Assembly (NCBI GenBank): GCA_013815485.1
Contig: JACDGB010000026.1
Span: 1-11,008, forward strand
From: Rubrobacter sp.
GTDB lineage: Bacteria; Actinomycetota; Rubrobacteria; Rubrobacterales; Rubrobacteraceae
Direction: 5' to 3'
Length of the DNA: 11,008 nucleotides
This document shows positions 6,148 to 11,008 of the stretch, piece by piece. The position numbers and the translations under genes are program-made. The notes under the pieces are model-generated. The model saw only the letters and a program-made list of their open reading frames with translations. It ran no database searches and was not told the origin of the DNA. Each line of letters opens with the position of its first letter. Positions within the stretch are counted from its first letter, which is position 1.

Positions 6148-8600
6148 CCGCTCCGCACTTCCGCGCCGAACGCCTCCCTTAGCCGCTCCGCGATGCGGCC
6201 CAACTCGGCGTTCACGACCTCGTCGGTGAGCGTCTCCTCGCCTCGCAATGCGAAGCGCAGCGCGACGCTCTTCTTGCCTTCGGGGACCTGACTTCCCTCA
6301 TAAACATCGAAGACGCGCGCCCCAACGAGCACCGGGCTCCCGAGCGCGCGGACAGTCGCCAGCATGTCGCCCGCGGGCACCGCGTTATCCACGACCACAG
6401 CCAGGTCCCGGCTCACGGCTGGCACGTTGGTGAACGGCTCGAAGCGCGGCGCGGTGTCCGGCTCGCAGAAAGCGAGGTCCAACTCGAAGGCAGTCGGTGA
6501 GGATGAGAGATCGAACTTCTCAGCCACATCGGGATCCAACTCACCGACCCACCCGGCCACCGCGTCCCCCACGTACACGACAGCCGAGCGTCCGGGATGG
6601 AGGAATGGCTTCACTCCCGGCGCGAACGATGCTCCGGGTATCAACCTCTCCACGATGCCCTTCGCCTCGAAGAAACCGGCGCGCCGCTCCGGGGCGTTCC
6701 ATGCGGCGGCGCGTATCGTGCCAGCGAGCACGCCCCCGACCCTCGATATTTCCTCGACGCCCATGAGGGAGGCTGCGTTCGGTTCCACTTCGGGACCGAG
6801 ACGGTCCATCTCGCCGGTGAAGCGGAAGTGGATGGCGGCCTCTCGCAAACCCTCGGGGGGCGGGGACGCCTCGAAGACGCGCCCGACCTCGAAGATGGCG
6901 CCGCCCTCGACCCCGAACGCCTCGTTGCGGGCCGCGGCGTCGAGCAGACTGGGCAGCAAGGTCGAGCGCATCTCCCTCGCCTGCGCGCTCAGCGGGTTGG
7001 CAAGCCGTGGAGGCTCGTGGCCGTCATCTAGGCCGAGGTCTTTGAGCCACCGATCCGGACCAAACGGATACGTGACGGCTTCGGCGAGCCCGATATCAGC
7101 GAGCAGACGCCGCACGGCGCGAACCTTCTGCTGCGCGGACGTAAGGCCGCCGGGGAGCGAGGTTTTCGGCAACTCCTCCGGCACGCGGTCGAGCCCATTG
7201 AGTCGCCCGACCTCCTCGATCAGATCCACCTCCCGCCACAGATCCCGCCGGAAAGTCGGAACGATGGCTGAAAGCCGCCCGCCTTCGACACTGACCTCAC
7301 ATCCCAGTGATTCGAGACGTTCCGCAGCTTCATCTTCCTCGACCGGGACGCCGAGCAGCAGTTCGGCGCGTTCGATCCGCATGGGAACTTCCCACGACCG
7401 CACCGGCTCAGGGTAGTGGCTGAGGGTGCCGGCGGCGGCTTCGCCTCCGGGGTTTCGGGTTAAAAGCTCCGTCACGCGCCGCATCGCGTAGTCCACCATA
7501 TTCGGGTCGAGGCCGCGCTCGTAGCGGCCCGAGGCGTCGGTGCGAAGTCCGAGCTTCTGAGAGGTCTTGAGGATGTTTCGGCCCTCGAAGTTGGCGACTT
7601 CGATCAGGACGTCAGTCGTCTCCTCCCCCACCTCGGCGTCCTCCGCGCCCATCACCCCGGCGATGACGAGACCGCGCTCCTCGTCGGAGATCACGAGCAT
7701 CTCCGGGCTGAGATCCCTCGTCGAGCCGTCGAGCAGCGTGATCCTCTCGTCAGGACGGCCCCGCCGGACGACGATGCCACCACGCACCTTCTCCGCGTCG
7801 AAGGCGTGGATGGGCTGTCCGGTCTCCAGCATGACGTAGTTGGTCGCGTCCACAACGGCGTTTATGGACCGCATTCCGGCAGAGAAGATTCGACGCCGCA
7901 TCGCCAGCGGCGCACGTTTTCCGGGCACGACGTTCGAGACGCGGCGCAGGTCGTAGCGCGAACACAGATCCTCAGCCTCAACGCGCAAACCATACTCATC
8001 GGTCGGTGCTCCGCCCGTCTCGAACGAGGGTTCGGGGATGCGGAAGTCCGTGCGCAGGATGGCGGCCAGTTCGCGAGCGATCCCGATCATGCCCCACAGG
8101 TCCGGGCGATTCGGGTTCACGTCCAACTCCAGCACGGTCTCGCCGACAGGGAAGTAATCCAAGACCGGACATCCGACCTCATGCGATTCATCGAGGAGCA
8201 GGATGCCGCCGTGGTCGTTCGAGACGCCGAGTTCGCGCTCGCTCATCATCATACCGTTGGATTCGAGGCCGCGCAGCTTCGCCTTTTTCAGCTTCGTCCC
8301 GTCGTCCATGACGCTGCCGGGAAGGACGACCGGGACACGCGCTCCGGGGTACGGGTTCGGGGCTCCGGCCACGATCTGGACTTCTCTCCCGCCGAGGTCC
8401 ACTTTCGCCACGAAGAGGCGGTCGGCGTTGGGATGCTGCCCGAACTCGACGACCTCGCCCACGACGACCTCGCCGTCGAGCACGCCGAGCCGATGGACGC
8501 CATCCACCTCTTGGCTGTGCAAGGAAATAGCCTCGACCAGTTCGTCCACGGAGAGATCGAAGTCCACGTACTCTCGGAGCCAACTCAACGGAACGCGCAA
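6144..8600 (-). CDS. pheT: Phenylalanyl-tRNA synthetase beta subunit
   Basis: This is the large subunit of the alpha2beta2 PheRS, which binds tRNA-Phe and edits mischarged Tyr-tRNA. The 818-residue length is normal for bacteria. Visible in order are the N-terminal MRVPLSWLREYVD, a tRNA-binding OB fold (about 43-150, HPNADRLFVAKVDLGG), the B3/B4 editing module (about 210-385, including NAVVDATNYVMLETGQPIHAFD), B5 (about 404-472), the inactive synthetase-like core (about 480-690) and the C-terminal ferredoxin-like anticodon-binding domain (about 722-815, FPAVSRDLAVVVD-like VPAVSRDLAVVVD). The start is TTG at 8600; AGAAAGG (complement of 8608-8614) gives a well-spaced ribosome-binding site, 7 nt upstream. 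It starts 21 bp after the pheS stop. No terminator follows; the stop overlaps that of the GNAT gene. Confidence 0.97.
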   Translation of the reverse strand: MRVPLSWLREYVDFDLSVDELVEAISLHSQEVDGVHRLGVLDGEVVVGEVVEFGQHPNADRLFVAKVDLGGREVQIVAGAPNPYPGARVPVVLPGSVMDDGTKLKKAKLRGLESNGMMMSERELGVSNDHGGILLLDESHEVGCPVLDYFPVGETVLELDVNPNRPDLWGMIGIARELAAILRTDFRIPEPSFETGGAPTDEYGLRVEAEDLCSRYDLRRVSNVVPGKRAPLAMRRRIFSAGMRSINAVVDATNYVMLETGQPIHAFDAEKVRGGIVVRRGRPDERITLLDGSTRDLSPEMLVISDEERGLVIAGVMGAEDAEVGEETTDVLIEVANFEGRNILKTSQKLGLRTDASGRYERGLDPNMVDYAMRRVTELLTRNPGGEAAAGTLSHYPEPVRSWEVPMRIERAELLLGVPVEEDEAAERLESLGCEVSVEGGRLSAIVPTFRRDLWREVDLIEEVGRLNGLDRVPEELPKTSLPGGLTSAQQKVRAVRRLLADIGLAEAVTYPFGPDRWLKDLGLDDGHEPPRLANPLSAQAREMRSTLLPSLLDAAARNEAFGVEGGAIFEVGRVFEASPPPEGLREAAIHFRFTGEMDRLGPEVEPNAASLMGVEEISRVGGVLAGTIRAAAWNAPERRAGFFEAKGIVERLIPGASFAPGVKPFLHPGRSAVVYVGDAVAGWVGELDPDVAEKFDLSSSPTAFELDLAFCEPDTAPRFEPFTNVPAVSRDLAVVVDNAVPAGDMLATVRALGSPVLVGARVFDVYEGSQVPEGKKSVALRFALRGEETLTDEVVNAELGRIAERLREAFGAEVRSG

Positions 8601-8621
8601 ACGAATGCCTTTCTAAGTCTT

Positions 8622-9938
8622 CTAAAACTGTCGGAGGAAGCGGAGGTCGCCCTCGAAGAAGAGCCGGAGGTCCGCCACGCCGTACTTCGCCATCGCCATC
8701 CGGTCTGGACCCATTCCAAATGCGAAGCCGGTGTACTCCTCCGGGTCGTAGCCGACTTCTTCGAGGACAGCCGGGTCCACCATTCCGGCGCCGAGCATCT
8801 CCAGCCAGCCGGCACCCTTGCAGACCTTGCACTTCGGGTCCGATCCGCCGCACACGAAGCAGCTCACATCCAACTCCACGCTCGGCTCGGTGAACTGGAA
8901 GTAGCTCGGCCTGAGCCTCACCTTCACGTCCTCGCCGAATACATGCCGCGCCATCGCCGCCAGCGTTCCCTTCAGATGCGAGAGCGTGATCCCACGGTCC
9001 ACCGCGAGACCTTCGATCTGGTTGAACATCGGCGTGTGCGTCGGGTCTGAGTCGCGCCGGTACGTCCGCCCCGGACACACCACGTAAACCGGCGGCTCCT
9101 GCGAGAGCATCGTCCGGATTTGGACCGGTGAAGTGTGAGTCCGCAACACCAGCCCTTCATCCAGGAAGAACGTATCCTGCATGGTGCGCGCCGGGTGCCC
9201 CGGCGGGATATTGAGCGCCGTGAAGTTGTAGTAGTCGGTCTCCACCTCTGGACCTTCCGCGACCCGGTACCCGAGCCCCACGAAGAAGTCCACGACCTCG
9301 TCCACGACTCGCATGGAGGGATGGAGGCTACCCTTCGGATACGGCACGCCGGGCAGGGTCACATCCACCGCCTCGGCACGAAGCCGCGCCTCACGCTCGA
9401 TAAAAGCGAGTTCTTCCGCCCGAACCTTTATGGCGTCTTCTAGGTCGCGAGAAGCTCGGTTTGCCACTCCGCCCACTTCGGGACGTGCTTCAACTGGCAA
9501 CTCCCGAACGAGCTTTTTTACTTCTGTGAGTTGAGAGGAACGTCCAAGATACTCGATCCGTAGTCGCTCTAGCTCCGCCAAGTTCTTAGCAGCTCTGATG
9601 GCGGCCTGTGCTTGTTCCGTGAACCTTGATGCCTCGGCGACGACTTGCTCCCGGTCAACGCGGCTGGCAGCCTCAGCAGCCCTGCGCGCCTGTTCAGCGA
9701 ACTTGGATGCGTCGAGGTGCTTGGCGGCCTCCGCAGCCCTGCGCGCCCGTTCAGCGAACTTGGATACGTCGAGGTGCTTGGCGGCCTCCGCAGCCCTGCG
9801 CGCCTGTTCAGCGAACTTGGATGCGTCGAGGTGCTTGGCGGCCTCCGCAGCCCTGCGCGCCTGTTCAGCGAACTTAGATGCGTCAGCAAGTCTAGCCGCC
9901 TCACGAGCAAACCTTGCCATCTGACTAGGATCGTACAT
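8622..9938 (-). CDS. pheS: Phenylalanyl-tRNA synthetase alpha subunit, expanded arm
   Basis: This catalytic subunit of PheRS charges tRNA-Phe with phenylalanine. At 438 residues it is about 100 longer than usual (327-344). The canonical part starts near residue 100: the tail of the first arm helix and LAELERLRIEYLGR (120-133), class II motif 2 region GRTYRRDSDPTHTPMFNQIEG (290-310), a Cys4 zinc-type cluster (Cys360, 363, 370, 373), GWLEMLGAGMVDP (377-389) and motif 3 GFAFGMGPDRMAMAKYG (404-420). Catalytic features look intact. Residues 1-101 are an alanine-rich helical extension containing four 19-residue repeats. Starts in frame are ATG 9938 and ATG 9920 only; no ATG, GTG or TTG occurs again before about residue 120, so the extension should be translated. 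The start lies 9 bp after the methyltransferase stop, without a clear ribosome-binding site. Confidence 0.96.
   Translation of the reverse strand: MYDPSQMARFAREAARLADASKFAEQARRAAEAAKHLDASKFAEQARRAAEAAKHLDVSKFAERARRAAEAAKHLDASKFAEQARRAAEAASRVDREQVVAEASRFTEQAQAAIRAAKNLAELERLRIEYLGRSSQLTEVKKLVRELPVEARPEVGGVANRASRDLEDAIKVRAEELAFIEREARLRAEAVDVTLPGVPYPKGSLHPSMRVVDEVVDFFVGLGYRVAEGPEVETDYYNFTALNIPPGHPARTMQDTFFLDEGLVLRTHTSPVQIRTMLSQEPPVYVVCPGRTYRRDSDPTHTPMFNQIEGLAVDRGITLSHLKGTLAAMARHVFGEDVKVRLRPSYFQFTEPSVELDVSCFVCGGSDPKCKVCKGAGWLEMLGAGMVDPAVLEEVGYDPEEYTGFAFGMGPDRMAMAKYGVADLRLFFEGDLRFLRQF
9671..9898 (-). repeat. 57 bp tandem repeat, four copies, within pheS
   Basis: Copies lie at 9671-9727, 9728-9784, 9785-9841 and 9842-9898. 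The first three differ from one another at only one to three bases. The fourth, which encodes the most N-terminal unit, matches for about 43 bases and then diverges. Each encodes 19 residues; the protein unit is DASKFAEQARRAAEAAKHL (residues 19-37, 38-56, 57-75 with A-to-V and Q-to-R changes, 76-94 ending SRV). A degenerate relative, EASRFTEQAQAAIRAAKNL (102-120), is the native first helix of the PheS arm, and residues 7-18 look like another decayed partial copy. Confidence 0.95.
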
Positions 9939-9947
9939 CAGTGGCGG

Positions 9948-10559
9948 CTATGGTAGCACACGCATATACGCCTCGTAGAGCAGAATTGAGGCCGCGACCG
10001 CCGCGTTCAACGAGGCCGCCTGAGATGGTATCGTCACCACCCCATCGCACGCTGAGACCACTCCCTCCGGCAACCCGGAACCCTCTGCCCCGACCACCAG
10101 AACGAACTTCCCATCGGGCAGGGATTTCGCTGGCTCTCCCGCCTCCGGCACGGCGGCGATGGTCGTGAAACCGTCGGCGGAGGCTTCTTCCAGAAACCCA
10201 GCGGTCTCGATCTCCCGCGCAATCGGAGCGTGGAAGATGGAGCCCATCGTGGCTCGCACGGTCTTGGGATTGTACAGATCGGCGCTACGGCGGGAGAGCG
10301 CGACTCCTGCCCCGAAAGCATGGGCCGCTCGAATGATAGTGCCCACGTTGCCAGGGTCCTGGAGGCCGTGGAGCGCGACGATCCGGTCTCGGCTCCGCAG
10401 AAGTTCGGCGGCCCCCACGTCCAGGAAAGGGAAGACCCCCACCGGCCCCGTCGGGGTGGTGAGGGTCGAGATTTTTCGCACGTCTTCCGTTTCGATGAAG
10501 AGATAACGCGGCGGCTCGGAAGACTCCGAGACCAGATCCTCGCCCTCGGCCAGAAACAA
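9948..10559 (-). CDS. SpoU/TrmH-family RNA 2'-O-methyltransferase
   Basis: This SPOUT-class enzyme transfers methyl from S-adenosylmethionine to a ribose 2'-OH in rRNA or tRNA. The three SpoU motifs are clear: LQDPGNVGTIIRAAHAFGAG (66-85, with the conserved Asn and Arg), VVGAEGSGLP (155-164), and IPSQAASLNAAVAASILLYEA (177-197), which form the trefoil-knot SAM site. YNPKTVRATMGSIFH (96-110) is also typical. The coordinates use TTG 10559, the first ordinary start codon. However, the same frame upstream encodes SPKRAAQLARKKHREAERL, which matches the usual N-terminal substrate-binding segment of this family, so the true start is probably nearer 10610-10649. The only candidate there is a non-standard codon such as CTG at 10649. 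It lies between rplT and pheS; the exact RNA target is unknown. Confidence 0.9.
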   Translation of the reverse strand: MFLAEGEDLVSESSEPPRYLFIETEDVRKISTLTTPTGPVGVFPFLDVGAAELLRSRDRIVALHGLQDPGNVGTIIRAAHAFGAGVALSRRSADLYNPKTVRATMGSIFHAPIAREIETAGFLEEASADGFTTIAAVPEAGEPAKSLPDGKFVLVVGAEGSGLPEGVVSACDGVVTIPSQAASLNAAVAASILLYEAYMRVLP

Positions 10560-10629
10560 CCGCTCAGCTTCCCGATGCTTCTTCCGGGCGAGCTGTGCGG
10601 CCCGCTTCGGTGAGAGCGTCGGCTCGCTC

Positions 10630-11008
10630 CTAGCTCTCTTCGTCGCCAGAGGCTTTCTCTACATCCGATTCCTCGGCCTTGCGCTCCGCAGCATCCGTGT
10701 CATCCACCGAAGATGTATTCTCAGCGGACGCTTCAGCCTCGGTAGAAGCCTCAGCCTCTACGAGGGCCCCCGTAGCTTGCATCGGCGCGGGCTCTTGCTT
10801 GCGCGGCTCCTCCGGCTTGCGTTCGACTTCGATGCGCCGCTGGACGGGGTCGCCGTTCAGGGCGTTCTGAGCTTGGGCGACGATCGCGCCGAATGCGTCC
10901 GGTTCGGTCGCGGCGAGGTCGGCGAGGATCTTGCGATCCAGGTCTATCTCGGCGAGCTTCAGGCCGTGGATGAGTTGCGAGTAGGAGAGTCCATGTTCGC
11001 GGGCGCCA
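10630..11008 (-). CDS. rplT: Ribosomal protein L20, C-terminal part with acidic tail
   Basis: This is a 50S subunit protein needed for early large-subunit assembly; the 5' part of the gene lies beyond the right edge. The 125 residues in the window open with [20 protein letters not shown] (3-22) and [21 protein letters not shown] (23-43), the conserved L20 C-terminal domain. Ordinary L20 ends about ten residues later. Here about 73 residues follow: a charged linker ([19 protein letters not shown]) and then a Glu/Ala/Ser-rich, strongly acidic tail ending DEES before TAG at 10630-10632. The tail is low-complexity and probably disordered. Its frame has no stop and normal codon use, so it appears to be truly coded. 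It is likely first in this window's rplT-methyltransferase-pheS-pheT operon, with infC and rpmI expected to the right. Confidence 0.92.
   Translation of the reverse strand, partial: GAREHGLSYSQLIHGLKLAEIDLDRKILADLAATEPDAFGAIVAQAQNALNGDPVQRRIEVERKPEEPRKQEPAPMQATGALVEAEASTEAEASAENTSSVDDTDAAERKAEESDVEKASGDEES

Noticed and set aside
7806..9050. Plus-strand 414-codon open frame opposite pheT/pheS
   Set aside because: It spans the pheS-pheT junction in antisense; its length reflects codon bias of the real genes, not coding.
9671..9898. CRISPR array or VNTR outside a gene
   Set aside because: The units are contiguous 57 bp repeats with no spacers, in frame within pheS, so this is an intragenic tandem repeat.
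9598..9924. Plus-strand repetitive, Cys/Ala-rich open frames over the pheS repeat
   Set aside because: These are antisense readings of the 57 bp repeat; the minus-strand frame continues without a break into conserved PheS.

Overview
No mobile element, CRISPR array, defence system or other obvious new system is visible here; this is a housekeeping segment of a bacterial chromosome. The base composition is moderately high in GC (roughly 60% by eye). The 16S rRNA 5' half, the Cys4-type PheS, a class A penicillin-binding protein, a DUF370/RemA-like protein and promoters whose -10 box lies within about ten bases of the start codon all suggest a Gram-positive-type lineage. The order rplT - SpoU methyltransferase - pheS - pheT also occurs in Rubrobacter-like, deep-branching Actinobacteriota. 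That placement is an inference and was not checked by alignment.

Layout, left to right. Bases 1-734 are the 5' half of a 16S rRNA gene on the minus strand; the rest of the rRNA operon lies off the left edge. Bases 735-1180 are the rRNA leader, with two strong minus-strand promoters, several hairpins and a boxA-like site. tyrS (1221-2393, minus) lies just upstream of the rRNA promoters. A 46 bp divergent gap separates it from a class A penicillin-binding protein gene on the plus strand (start at 2440 or 2458, stop at 4614). That gene runs tail-to-tail into a two-gene minus-strand unit: an alkyladenine-type DNA glycosylase (4565-5197) and, upstream of it, a DUF370/RemA-like protein (5194-5532). 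A short AT-rich divergent gap leads to a GNAT acetyltransferase (5587-6147, plus). It ends on the same four bases as pheT.

Bases 6144-11008 are a minus-strand translation operon, transcribed right to left: rplT (partial), a SpoU-family RNA 2'-O-methyltransferase, pheS and pheT. PheS and PheT form the alpha2beta2 phenylalanyl-tRNA synthetase. With TyrRS, 16S rRNA, L20 and an RNA methyltransferase, most of the window serves translation.

The most unusual feature is in pheS. About 100 extra residues at the N-terminus are built from a 57 bp tandem repeat (19 residues, four copies), which seems to have expanded from the first helix of the enzyme's own coiled-coil arm. Other points of interest are a long acidic tail on L20, an SpoU methyltransferase whose conserved N-terminus has no ordinary start codon, apparent leaderless promoters on three genes, and two tail-to-tail gene overlaps with no room for a terminator.
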